A DNA stretch of 64,000 nt from Aureimonas jatrophae (GCF_900104035.1 NZ_FNIT01000001.1:559262-623261), one strand, 5' to 3'; counted from the stretch's first letter, positions 21,731 to 29,195 are shown. Made by a program: numbers and translations. The notes: generated by a model not told the origin, from the letters alone.

Positions 21731-22669
21731 TCAGGGCACGAAGACGTAGTTCACGAGGTGGAAGAAGAGGGGGGCCGCGAAGGTGACGGAGTCCATTCGG
21801 TCGAGCGCCCCGCCGTGGCCTTCGATCATGCGGCCCCAGTCCTTGGCACCCATGGAGCGCTTGACCGCCGACAGAACGAGGCCGCCGCAGAATCCCGCCA
21901 GAACGATCGCGAGCGCCAGCGCACCGGCTTGAACCGGCGAGAAAGGGGTGACCGGGTAGAGCGCCGCGCCGAGCAGCGTGGCCGCCGCGCCGCCGCCGAG
22001 AAAACCCTCCCAGGTCTTGGAGGGGCTCACCACCGGCGCGATCTTCCGCCGGCCCCAGAGCTTGCCGCAGATATACTGCAGGACGTCGCTCGCCTGCACC
22101 ACGGCGACAAGGAAGAACAGGAGCAGGACGCTTCGCCCCTCGAAGCCGGGTATGCGCAGGAGAAGCAGCGCCGGCGCGTGGCTGATGCAGTAGACGGTCA
22201 GCATCAGCGCCCACTGCACCTTGGCGGTGCGGGCGAGAAAGTCGTCGGTGTCCCCCTTCAGGACCGCCAGGACCGGAAGCAGCAGGAAGGCGTAGACGGG
22301 GATGGCGATCGAGAAGAGCGACTGCCAGTCGTCCCAGATCAGCGCGTATTGCAGCGGCAGGAAGAGATAGAAGGCGGCGGCCAGCGCCCGATGGTCGGCC
22401 GGGCGCGTGGGCGTGAGCGAGATGAACTCGCGCAGGCAGTAGAACGAGGTCAGGGCGAAGAGCACGAGCGTCACGCCCTTGCCGAAGGTGAAGGCGAGCG
22501 CGAAGACCGCGATCATGCCCCACCAGGCGCGGATACGGGCGTTGAGGTTGTCGACCGTCGCGCGGCCCTCGGGGGTTTGGACGCGCCGCTGGAGAAGGCG
22601 GCCGGTGACGGAGGCCAGCGTCAGCACCACCACGAGGCCGGCGAACAGGCCCAGCAGCGCGGGGTCCAT
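21731..22669 (-). CDS. CdsA-family phosphatidate cytidylyltransferase-like protein (YnbB-like)
   Basis: A 312-residue membrane protein with about eight TM segments. The CDP-diglyceride synthase signature is near the C-terminus: SPSKTWEGFLGGGAAATLLG, then KRSMGAKDWGRMIEGHGGALDRMDSV, which holds the conserved Lys, Asp and DR/D residues of CdsA. It makes, or is predicted to make, CDP-diacylglycerol from CTP and phosphatidic acid. It is larger than housekeeping CdsA and clusters with a CDP-alcohol transferase, as in the E. coli ynbAB pair, so it is more likely a specialised paralogue. Its ATG overlaps the stop of the upstream acyltransferase gene by one base. Confidence 0.88.
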   Translation of the reverse strand: MDPALLGLFAGLVVVLTLASVTGRLLQRRVQTPEGRATVDNLNARIRAWWGMIAVFALAFTFGKGVTLVLFALTSFYCLREFISLTPTRPADHRALAAAFYLFLPLQYALIWDDWQSLFSIAIPVYAFLLLPVLAVLKGDTDDFLARTAKVQWALMLTVYCISHAPALLLLRIPGFEGRSVLLLFFLVAVVQASDVLQYICGKLWGRRKIAPVVSPSKTWEGFLGGGAAATLLGAALYPVTPFSPVQAGALALAIVLAGFCGGLVLSAVKRSMGAKDWGRMIEGHGGALDRMDSVTFAAPLFFHLVNYVFVP

Positions 22670-23274
22670 CAGCGCACCTCCGCGAGCGCGACGACCGCAC
22701 CCCGCGCACGGGCCAGGAAGGCGTCCTTCTCCTCGCCGGGCGCCAGGTGCATCGGCGCGCCGATGCGCACGTGGCAGGAGATGGGGACCGGCAGGTAGGC
22801 GCCGCGCGGAAAGGCGCGCGAGAGGTTCTCGAGATAGATCGGCACGAGTTCGGCCTCCGGAAAGCGTGTGGCGAGCCGGAACAGGCCGGACTTGAAGGGA
22901 CCGGGCAGCTTCTCGGGTCCCCGCGTGCCTTCCGGGAAGATCACCAGCGAATGGCCGCGCGCGAGCTCCGCTTCCAGGGGCTCCAGCGGATCCCGGCCGG
23001 AGGCGGTGCCCGCCCGGTCCACGAGCACCGAGTTCAGGAGGCCGATCGCGACCGCCCGGCGCAGGCGCCCCCGCCCCCAGTAGTCGGCGGCGGCCACCGG
23101 ATGGGTCGTCGCGCGAAGGCTTTTCGGCAGGGCGGCCCAGAGAAGCACCGTGTCGAGGTGGCTGCCGTGGTTCGCGAAATAGATGCGCTGGCGGGGCGAG
23201 GGCTGCGCGCCGATCCAGTCCGGCCGGCCGCCGACCAGGAAGCGCGCGAGGGCGACGAGAAGATGGTCGATCAT
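22669..23274 (-). CDS. 1-acyl-glycerol-3-phosphate acyltransferase-like protein (PlsC family)
   Basis: A 201-residue acyltransferase. The catalytic HX4D motif is in YFANHGSHLDTVLLWAALP (N-H-G-S-H-L-D), and the second family block is VIFPEGTRGPEKLPGPFKSGLFRLA (FPEGTR plus the FKxG element). It would transfer an acyl chain to a lysophospholipid, generating phosphatidate for the CdsA-like enzyme encoded next. Both gene junctions overlap (TGATG downstream, ATGA upstream), so the three lipid genes form a tightly coupled operon. Confidence 0.9.
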   Translation of the reverse strand: MIDHLLVALARFLVGGRPDWIGAQPSPRQRIYFANHGSHLDTVLLWAALPKSLRATTHPVAAADYWGRGRLRRAVAIGLLNSVLVDRAGTASGRDPLEPLEAELARGHSLVIFPEGTRGPEKLPGPFKSGLFRLATRFPEAELVPIYLENLSRAFPRGAYLPVPISCHVRIGAPMHLAPGEEKDAFLARARGAVVALAEVR

Positions 23275-23915
23275 AGGGCGCGCTCGTGCAGGAGACGCGC
23301 CATGCGCCGCGTGCGCCGCCCGCACGTCCAGGCGGTGCCGAGCGCGATCGCGGCCAGCACCGCAAGGGAAACATAGGATGTGGAGGCGAAGAGGGCTTCC
23401 GCGAAGGCCAGGACCCCGCCGACGGTCAGCGCGGCCATGCGCTGGGGCTTGGCCATGGGGCCGCCGAAGTCCTGGCCAAGCCCGAGCGAGGCGCCGAAGG
23501 CCCTCAGGTAAGCGGTGAGGACGGCCAGCAGCGCCGCCGTGAAGCCGAGCGCGGGGAGGCCTGCCGCGTAGCCGAAGCCGACGAGCAGGACGGTGTCCTC
23601 CAGGCGATCGGGAATCTCGTTGAACAGGGCGCCGGTGGGCGAGCCGCGCCCGCCCTCCACCGCCACCATGCCGTCGAGGAGGTTGCACAGGAGGCGGAAC
23701 TGGACGAGCAGCGCACCCGCCAGGAACAACCATGGATGCCTGGGCGCTAAGGCGAAGGCGAGGCCGCCGAGCGCGGCGAAGCCGACGCCAGTCGCCGAGA
23801 TGGCGTTCGGCGTGGCGCGCGTGCGCAGGAGCGTCCGTGCCAAGGCTTGCGCCCAACGCGTGCCGCGCGAGGCGAGCGGGCGTCGATCCGCCGCCTCTCG
23901 TTCGGTTGCCGCCAT
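23271..23915 (-). CDS. CDP-alcohol phosphatidyltransferase-family protein with altered active-site motif
   Basis: A 214-residue membrane protein with about six TM segments. The family signature Dx2DGx2ARx8Gx3Dx3D can be aligned with exact spacing but is degenerate: N78-LL-D81-G82-MV-A85-V86-(8)-G95-ALF-N99-EIP-D103. Thus two of the metal-binding Asp are Asn and the Arg is Val. Such changes should impair classical Mg-dependent chemistry, so the protein may be a divergent enzyme or a non-catalytic partner. It heads the operon with the PlsC-like and CdsA-like genes (compare E. coli ynbA-ynbB). Start ATG 23915 is preceded by a clear GGAGGGGG about 9 bp upstream; a longer frame to 24110 has no family similarity. 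Confidence 0.82.
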   Translation of the reverse strand: MAATEREAADRRPLASRGTRWAQALARTLLRTRATPNAISATGVGFAALGGLAFALAPRHPWLFLAGALLVQFRLLCNLLDGMVAVEGGRGSPTGALFNEIPDRLEDTVLLVGFGYAAGLPALGFTAALLAVLTAYLRAFGASLGLGQDFGGPMAKPQRMAALTVGGVLAFAEALFASTSYVSLAVLAAIALGTAWTCGRRTRRMARLLHERAL

Positions 23916-24293
23916 GCCTTCGCACCCCCTCCGCGCCTGCTCGTCACCGGCACCCACGACTCCAACCTCTACGGGTGTCGCTGGACGGAGGGAAGGGCAT
24001 CCTCGCAGGCCGGCCTTCGCCACGGACCGGTCGCAGACACGGTGGATCGCAAACGCTTCGGCAGGTTTCGACCCCTTCGAGCCATAGCCTGACGAAACCG
24101 CGCAGCCCAAAGCGGACGTTCACCCGCCTTTCGGTCTACGCCGGGGCCAAGCCAGCCGCGCTTCCGTTCGCATCCGACCATCAATCCCGTCCAGAACGGC
24201 AGTGCGCAGGACGTAGCCGAGACGCGACATCTCGGCATCCTCCCAATCGGCTACCGATAGGTCGCGACGATGGCGTGTCCGTAAGACGTCGCC
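23916..24293. other. Upstream region of the lipid operon, no supported gene
   Basis: About 380 bp between the lipid operon and the ilvD fragment. It contains the leader of the CDP-alcohol transferase gene with a good ribosome binding site, then a non-coding stretch. Open frames on both strands here have no recognisable family. The minus-strand frame that runs out of the ilvD fragment (24120-24293) encodes about 58 residues of unrelated sequence and may be debris of a former gene. Confidence 0.45.
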
Positions 24294-24618
24294 GATGTTG
24301 AGGCGCAGCGCCGCCATCAGCATGCCGGGCGTGATCTTGTCGCAGTTCGAGATGCAGACCATGGCGTCGGCGCAGTGCGCGTTGACCATGTACTCGACCG
24401 AGTCGGCGATGATCTCGCGGCTCGGCAGCGAGTAGAGCATGCCGTCGTGGCCCATCGCGATGCCGTCATCGACGGCGATCGTGTTGAACTCCTTGGCCAC
24501 GCCCCCGGCCGGCTCGAACTCGCGCGCGACGAGCTGGCCAAGGTCCTTGAGGTGGACGTACCGGTGGGTACACCTTTCCGGATCGGATGCTAACACTTGG
24601 GTTTGGAACCGCTCCAGA
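24294..24618 (-). pseudogene. ilvD fragment: Truncated, rearranged ilvD fragment (IlvD residues 51-138 fused to ilvD leader)
   Basis: Bases 24294-24559 encode, on the minus strand, a near copy of IlvD residues 51-138 ([13 protein letters not shown] through MAALRLNI), corresponding to 21107-21372. They are joined at the motif ACG directly to a copy of the ilvD leader (24557-24618). The start codon, the first 50 residues and everything after residue 138 are missing, and the frame then runs into unrelated sequence. It cannot make a functional dehydratase. Several substitutions (for example REFEPAGG for REIEAAGG) show the copy is not very recent or came from a related strain. It abuts the toxin island and probably records how that island was inserted or remodelled. 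Confidence 0.85.
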
Positions 24619-24666
24619 CGCGGCTCCATATGGAGCAGGCGATCGCGGCATAAGGAGGACCTGATA

Positions 24667-24900
24667 TTGGGTTCCATCGAGAACGACCACGACCTGATCG
24701 CCGAAATCGGCAATCTGATGCGGCGGATGTACGATCTCGGCCTGCCGAGGCAGCGGATGCAAGGCTTCTACGACGTCGGCAAATGGCTCCTGTGTTTCGA
24801 GGGAGCCTGGATGATGACCAAGGACGACCCCGCGCACCCGCTGCGGCGCGAACTCTCCTGGCAAGCGATCGAGCGTTGCTTCGCCGACGAACTGGCCTGA
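24667..24900 (+). CDS. Putative orphan immunity protein (paralogue of the protein encoded at 26874-27110)
   Basis: A 77-residue protein, unknown family, starting at TTG 24667 with a very good AGGAGG 8 bp upstream (24653-24658). It shares most of its sequence with the protein encoded at 26874-27110: common blocks [46 protein letters not shown] and FADELA at the C-terminus. It is short and rather acidic, with conserved Trp/Cys/Phe suggesting a compact cytosolic protein. The second copy directly follows an EndoU toxin gene and overlaps it, so I infer that both are immunity proteins and this one is an orphan whose cognate toxin is lost or was replaced. Confidence 0.7.
   Translation: MGSIENDHDLIAEIGNLMRRMYDLGLPRQRMQGFYDVGKWLLCFEGAWMMTKDDPAHPLRRELSWQAIERCFADELA
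24681..24900 (+). repeat. 220-bp direct repeat, left copy (right copy 26891-27110)
   Basis: Ungapped alignment of 24681-24900 with 26891-27110 gives, by hand count, 21 differences in 220 positions (about 90% identity). The repeat coincides with the two small paralogous genes, so it is a gene duplication. The differences are mostly amino-acid changing. Confidence 0.85.
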
Positions 24901-24919
24901 GGCCGTGATACGGTGGCGC

Positions 24920-25252
24920 TCACGATCCGTCGCGCAGCTTGTCCGTCAGGATGTACCCCGTTCCGTGCGTCTGGTCGAAGGGACGCCAGTTCTTCTTGTC
25001 TTCGAGAATCTGCCTGACGTCGCCCGTCACCGGCGTTGCAATACCGCCGGCTGTTGCTACCAGCCCGACCTCGTCCGCCTCGATCATGGCTAGGACGGCG
25101 GAGGCCACCTCGCCCCAGGAGACCACTTTACGCAGCCGAAGGTCGTCATCCCGGATCTCGCCTTCCGGCAAGGCCCAACAGGCCTCGTACAGACCCATGG
25201 CGTCCGCCATGACGCTGTCCTTGATGAGATCGTGCAGTTCCCGCTTGTTCAT
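24920..25252 (-). CDS. Small protein of unknown function inside the toxin island
   Basis: A 110-residue protein on the opposite strand to the toxin genes, starting at ATG 25252 (MNKRELHDLIKDSVMADAMG) with GGGACG-type purines upstream. It is acidic, soluble, and ends KKNWRPFDQTHGTGYILTDKLRDGS. The central part (VVSWGEVASAVLAMIEADEVG) looks helical. I do not recognise the family. Its position between two putative immunity genes, convergent with the left one and divergent from the DUF4123 gene, is typical of extra immunity or accessory genes in polymorphic-toxin loci, but that is inference only. Confidence 0.6.
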   Translation of the reverse strand: MNKRELHDLIKDSVMADAMGLYEACWALPEGEIRDDDLRLRKVVSWGEVASAVLAMIEADEVGLVATAGGIATPVTGDVRQILEDKKNWRPFDQTHGTGYILTDKLRDGS

Positions 25253-25504
25253 CGTCCCACTCCGAACCTGGTTTTGGAGCCGTCCTTCGAAACGAGGCCG
25301 TAGGGTGCATTGTGAAGGTCGGGACGCGAGGTGCCCGGTGTACCGTTCGGCATGATCCAGGGCGTAGGCATCTGCCAACCGGCAGAAAGGACAACGAACA
25401 CGCGAAATGGAGTCTTCTCGTACCTTCCCATCCTGGCTTGCAAAGCTACCCTTAGAAACGCTGCACGCGATCCGCGATGCTACGGGAATGGGAGCCGGAA
25501 CCCC

Positions 25505-26374
25505 ATGGCTGACGAACTCCATGCCCTTCTGACCGATATGCCCGACCACCTCTTCGCGGTGGTGGATGGCGCCTTCTTCGATGATATCGCCACAGAGGTT
25601 GCCGCGATCGGATTAGAGGCTCAGCCTCTCTACGAAAGCGAGGAAGGGCGCCGCGTCGGCCCCCATCTCATCGCCTTTCGCGAGCGTGCGGCATTGGCGT
25701 CCCTACTCACCCATATCGGCTCTCGACCTGCCGCTGTCTTCTGGTCATGGACAGGTCAAGCTTCCACCTTGCGGCGCCATCTGCGCTCAAATGCAATGAT
25801 CGACATTCCGGATAACGAGGGCGGTCGCGAAAGCGTCCTACTACGCTACGCGGATGCCAATGTCGTCGCATCGCTCCTCGATATCCTTGATGCGGCGCAG
25901 CGTGCGCAATTCATGGGCGAGGCGAGCGCGATCTCGATGCGGACGTCCGATCCTGTGCGGACCCGCTTCTTCCCCGTCGCACCTCAGAATGGCGAGCTTC
26001 GGCGAGGCGGGTTCCTTCGACTGTCGCCCGAACAACTCGCCGCCACCTCCGCAGCCCATCTGGAGCGCTCGCGCCATCGCGTCGCGGCCACGCTGCGCCG
26101 AGGCGCGCCCGATCAGGTCGATGCCTACTCCGAGGACAAGCTGTTGGAGATCGTCACAGCCTCTGAGGAACAGGGCCGACGGATCGGCATCCGCTCCGAA
26201 CGCTCTCATGCTCGATGGGCCTATCTGAACATCCTCACACAAGGACGGGTTCTCGAGCAGCCCGGGGTTCTCGATTATATGCAGGATGGAAAGGCTTCAC
26301 CGGACCGCAAGGTAGACCTAATGCTGCGCTCGGTGATCGTCGCTGCGCGTCGCGGTGCCGAGCGCCCGGTATGA
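25505..26374 (+). CDS. DUF4123-domain protein, probable T6SS effector adaptor/chaperone
   Basis: A 289-residue protein. Residues ~15-145 match the DUF4123 pattern: HLFAVVDGAFFDD, then EAQPLYESEEGRRVGPHLI, RPAAVFWSWTG, LRRHLRSNAMIDIP, VLLRYADANVVASLLDIL and AQRAQFMGEASAI. DUF4123 proteins (Tap/TEC) load cognate effectors on VgrG of the type VI secretion system. The C-terminal half is helical and charged and probably contacts the effector. Start ATG 25505. Its stop overlaps the toxin start by 4 bp (ATGA), so the two are translationally coupled. Base composition is visibly less GC-rich than the flanking core genes, consistent with transfer. Confidence 0.85.
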   Translation: MADELHALLTDMPDHLFAVVDGAFFDDIATEVAAIGLEAQPLYESEEGRRVGPHLIAFRERAALASLLTHIGSRPAAVFWSWTGQASTLRRHLRSNAMIDIPDNEGGRESVLLRYADANVVASLLDILDAAQRAQFMGEASAISMRTSDPVRTRFFPVAPQNGELRRGGFLRLSPEQLAATSAAHLERSRHRVAATLRRGAPDQVDAYSEDKLLEIVTASEEQGRRIGIRSERSHARWAYLNILTQGRVLEQPGVLDYMQDGKASPDRKVDLMLRSVIVAARRGAERPV

Positions 26375-26877
26375 GCGTCGCAGCTCTTCCATTCGTGGCG
26401 GGCGGACCGCCAGGATGGGTCATCGCAGGCGTGATCACGCTGGCGGGCATCGGCCTCTATGCGGTGTCGCAGTCGGGCGAGAGCGTCGAGACCGAGACGG
26501 AACCTCTCGATACGGAGAAGGAGCGGGAGGAAGCCTGCCGCAACTGCCGGAAGGACAAGAACGGCAACGATATCATTCCCGAAGACCGTGCCAAGCATAT
26601 CTTGGACGGTGATAAGAGCGGTGGCGGTCACAGAGCGGGAACCGGGAAGCCGGGTAAGACAGAATTTCCTACGGATTGGTCCGATGACGACATCCTGGAC
26701 GGCGTGGCCGACGTCGCACAAAACGGGCAGACGGTGCGTCCAGCCCATCGACCAGGCGAAGCGGTCAAGGGTGGTACGGTCCGCGACGTCGATATTGAGG
26801 TCGTGGTCAAGCCGGACGGATCGGTCAGAACCGGATATCCAACCGGAGGACGTGGTGTTGTGAGGAATCCTAAGTGA
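26371..26877 (+). CDS. EndoU-type ribonuclease toxin, putative T6SS effector
   Basis: A 168-residue protein. The C-terminal ~95 residues match bacterial EndoU nuclease toxins: AKHILDGD (H76), GGGHRAGTGKPGKTEFP (H87, K96), WSDDDILDGVADVA, VRDVDIEVVV and the terminal RTGYPTGGRG (Y156), giving the His/His/Lys plus aromatic set of the family. EndoU toxins cleave tRNA or other RNA in the target cell. The N-terminus has one hydrophobic segment (about residues 13-33) and an acidic linker with a CRNCRK pair. There is no PAAR, RHS or Hcp domain, so delivery would depend on the DUF4123 adaptor encoded immediately upstream. The downstream immunity candidate overlaps it by 4 bp (GTGA). Confidence 0.85.
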   Translation: MSVAALPFVAGGPPGWVIAGVITLAGIGLYAVSQSGESVETETEPLDTEKEREEACRNCRKDKNGNDIIPEDRAKHILDGDKSGGGHRAGTGKPGKTEFPTDWSDDDILDGVADVAQNGQTVRPAHRPGEAVKGGTVRDVDIEVVVKPDGSVRTGYPTGGRGVVRNPK

Positions 26878-27110
26878 GCGCCGTCATACAGAACGACCAC
26901 GACCTGATCGACGCGATCGACAGTCTGATGCGGCGGATGCACGATCTCGGCCTGCCGACGCGGTCGATGCAGGGCTTCTACGACGTCGGCGAATGGCTCC
27001 TGTGTTTCGAGGGAGCCTGGATGATGGCCAAGGACGACCCCGCGCACCCGCTGCGGCGCGAGCCTTCCTATCAAGCCATCGAGCGTTACTTCGCCGACGA
27101 ACTCGCCTGA
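26874..27110 (+). CDS. Putative immunity protein for the EndoU toxin
   Basis: A 78-residue protein with start GTG 26874 overlapping the toxin stop. Unknown family; its paralogue is encoded at 24667-24900. Conserved between the two copies are [19 protein letters not shown] and [11 protein letters not shown], while scattered positions near both ends and in the middle differ (for example AEIGN versus [14 protein letters not shown] versus HDLGLPTRS). Immediate position downstream of, and translational coupling to, a nuclease toxin is the standard arrangement of a cognate immunity gene. It has no signal peptide, as expected for protection against a toxin acting on cytoplasmic RNA. Confidence 0.75.
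   Translation: MSAVIQNDHDLIDAIDSLMRRMHDLGLPTRSMQGFYDVGEWLLCFEGAWMMAKDDPAHPLRREPSYQAIERYFADELA
26891..27110 (+). repeat. 220-bp direct repeat, right copy (left copy 24681-24900)
   Basis: Partner of the repeat at 24681-24900; the two copies are in direct orientation about 2.2 kb apart. Recombination between them would delete the DUF4123 and toxin genes and leave a single immunity gene. Confidence 0.85.
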
Positions 27111-27162
27111 GGCCGGTGGCGCGGCGAGACGTCGGCCGGACGCCGCTTTCCTGGGTCTTGCC

Positions 27163-28668
27163 TCAGTCCTCCTCGACGAAGACCTCGTCGCGCTTGCGGC
27201 GGATGGCGGGCAGGAGGGCGACCACGACGGCGGCCAGGCCCAGCGCCAGGAGCGTGGCCGAGATCGGGCGCTCGAAGAACACCATCGCATTGCCGCGCGA
27301 GATGATCATGGCACGGCGCAGGTGCTCCTCGAGAAGGGGGCCCAGAACGAAGCCGAGCAGAAGAGGCGCTGGCTCGCAGCCGAGCCGGATCAGCGCATAG
27401 CCGAGCACGCCGAACACCCCGATGGCGTAGACGTCGAACGGGTTGTTGTTGATCGAGTAGCAGCCGATCGCCGCGAACAGGACGATCGCCGGGAACAGGA
27501 CGCGATAGGGGATGGTGAGCATCTTCACCCACAGCCCGATCAGCGGCAGGTTCAGGATCACGAGCAGGATGTTGCCGATCCACATCGAGGCGATGATGCC
27601 CCAGAACAGGGCGGGCTGCGTGTTGATGACGTTGGGCCCCGGCGTGATGCCCTGCAGGATAAAGGCGCCGACGATCAGCGCCATCACGGGATGGGCGGGG
27701 ATACCGAGCGTCAGGAGCGGGATGAATGAGGTCTGCGCGGCGGCGTTGTTGGCGCTTTCCGGACCCGCCACGCCCTCGATCGCGCCGTGGCCGAACTCGC
27801 GTTTGTCCTTCGCCATGTTCTTCTCCATCGAGTAGGAGGCGAAGGAGGAGAGGACGTGCCCGCCGCCCGGCAGGACGCCGAGGATCGAGCCGAGTACGGT
27901 GCCGCGCACCACGGGCATGCGGATGCGGCGGAAGTCCTCGCGCGTCAGCCAGAGGTTCTTGACCTCCTTCACGCCGATCTCGCGCGAGCGCTCGTTCTCA
28001 AGGTTGCGGAAGATCTCGGCGACGCCGAAGACGCCCACCGCGATCGAGACGAAGTTGATGCCCTGGTAGAGTTCGAGCTGGCCGAGCGTGAAGCGCGGCG
28101 TCCCGGTGTAGATGTCTTGGCCCACCGTGCCGAGCAGGAGGCCGAGGCAGATCATGGCGAGCGCCTTGATCACCGAGCCGTGGGCGAGCGAGATCGAGAC
28201 GAGAAGGCCCAGAACGATCAGCGCGAAGTATTCCGGCGCGCCGAACTGGAGCGCCACGCGCGACAGCGGCGGGGCGGCGACCGCCAGAAGCAGCGTCGCG
28301 ACCGAGCCGGCAAAGAACGAGCCGAGCGCGGCCGTGGCGAGCGCTGCGCCCGCGCGCCCCTTGCGCGCCATCTGATAGCCGTCGATCGCGGTCACCGCCG
28401 AGGAGCTCTCGCCCGGCAGGTTGATCAGGATCGCGGTGGTGGAGCCGCCGTACTGCGCGCCGTAGTAGATGCCCGACAGCATGATGAGGGCGGTGACGGG
28501 CGCGAACGTGAAGGTGATCGGCAACAGCATGGCGATCGTCGCCGTCGGCCCGATGCCGGGCAGGACGCCGACCAGCGTGCCGAGCAGCACGCCGATGAAG
28601 CACCAGAAGATGTTGATCGGCGTCAGCGCCGTCTCGAAGCCGAGCGCGAGGTTGGCGAGAAGATCCAT
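27163..28668 (-). CDS. tctA: Tripartite tricarboxylate transporter, large permease TctA
   Basis: A 501-residue inner-membrane protein with about 11-12 TM segments. Family motifs: GVLLGTLVGVLPGIGPTATIAMLLP near the N-terminus and a second Gly-rich copy GTVLGSILGVLPGGGHVLSSF in the middle, plus IYYGAQYGGSTTAILINLPGESSSAVT. It forms the secondary transport channel with TctB, receiving substrate from the periplasmic TctC. Normal length for the family (about 500). Start ATG 28668, nine bases after the tctB stop. It is last in the tctCBA operon and convergent with the toxin island. Confidence 0.94.
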   Translation of the reverse strand: MDLLANLALGFETALTPINIFWCFIGVLLGTLVGVLPGIGPTATIAMLLPITFTFAPVTALIMLSGIYYGAQYGGSTTAILINLPGESSSAVTAIDGYQMARKGRAGAALATAALGSFFAGSVATLLLAVAAPPLSRVALQFGAPEYFALIVLGLLVSISLAHGSVIKALAMICLGLLLGTVGQDIYTGTPRFTLGQLELYQGINFVSIAVGVFGVAEIFRNLENERSREIGVKEVKNLWLTREDFRRIRMPVVRGTVLGSILGVLPGGGHVLSSFASYSMEKNMAKDKREFGHGAIEGVAGPESANNAAAQTSFIPLLTLGIPAHPVMALIVGAFILQGITPGPNVINTQPALFWGIIASMWIGNILLVILNLPLIGLWVKMLTIPYRVLFPAIVLFAAIGCYSINNNPFDVYAIGVFGVLGYALIRLGCEPAPLLLGFVLGPLLEEHLRRAMIISRGNAMVFFERPISATLLALGLAAVVVALLPAIRRKRDEVFVEED

Positions 28669-28677
28669 CGTCGAACC

Positions 28678-29166
28678 TCAGAAAGCGAACAGGGGGCCGA
28701 AGGTCGGCAGCGTGATGCCGAGGCCGACCTTGAAGATCAGCCAGCAGAGCAGGGCCATCACGACCGCGATCGCGGCGGCGGACAGAAGCGTGTTGCGCAC
28801 CGAGGCCATGGCAACCGCGAACGTGCAGACGAGGACGGTCGGAACCAGGCCAAGCTGCCCGCCGAAGCGCCCGAACACCAGAAGCGCCGCGCAGACCAGG
28901 ACGACGCCCTTCCAGGCGACCGGCCCCGAGCTTTCCGCATGGTCGGGCGCGCGCAGGCCCGCCATCAGAACGAGGAGGCCGAGGATCGCGAGCAGGATCG
29001 CAAGCGTCATCGGAATGAAGCCCGGCCCCATGCGGATGGCGCGCCCCATGTCGTAGTGGGACGCTTCCCACCCGAAGGCGGCTGCGATCGCGACGAAGAT
29101 CAGCCCCGCCACGACGTTTCGGTCGAGGCCGCGTCGTGTCGGCGCCGTCGTGCTGGTGTCGGTCAT
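28678..29166 (-). CDS. tctB: Tripartite tricarboxylate transporter, small permease TctB
   Basis: A 162-residue protein with four TM segments (VVAGLIFVAIAAAFGWEA, FIPMTLAILLAILGLLVLMAG, WKGVVLVCAALLVFG, then two hydrophobic stretches in the C-terminal part). The motif HYDMGRAIRMGPGFIPMTLA after the first helix is characteristic of TctB. ATG 29166 follows the tctC gene, separated from it by a strong hairpin; an upstream extension of the frame covers tctC in another frame and is rejected. Confidence 0.9.
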   Translation of the reverse strand: MTDTSTTAPTRRGLDRNVVAGLIFVAIAAAFGWEASHYDMGRAIRMGPGFIPMTLAILLAILGLLVLMAGLRAPDHAESSGPVAWKGVVLVCAALLVFGRFGGQLGLVPTVLVCTFAVAMASVRNTLLSAAAIAVVMALLCWLIFKVGLGITLPTFGPLFAF

Positions 29167-29195
29167 GGCTCCCCCTTGCGACCGTTCGCTCGATA

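Noticed and set aside
24120-24713. Minus-strand 197-codon frame treated as a gene
   Set aside because: It is the ilvD relic read through leader copy and unrelated downstream DNA; it lacks a start region and both ends of IlvD.
24294-27162. Insertion sequence or transposon carrying the toxin module
   Set aside because: No transposase, integrase, terminal inverted repeats or target-site duplication could be seen; the 220-bp repeats are duplicated genes, not IS ends.
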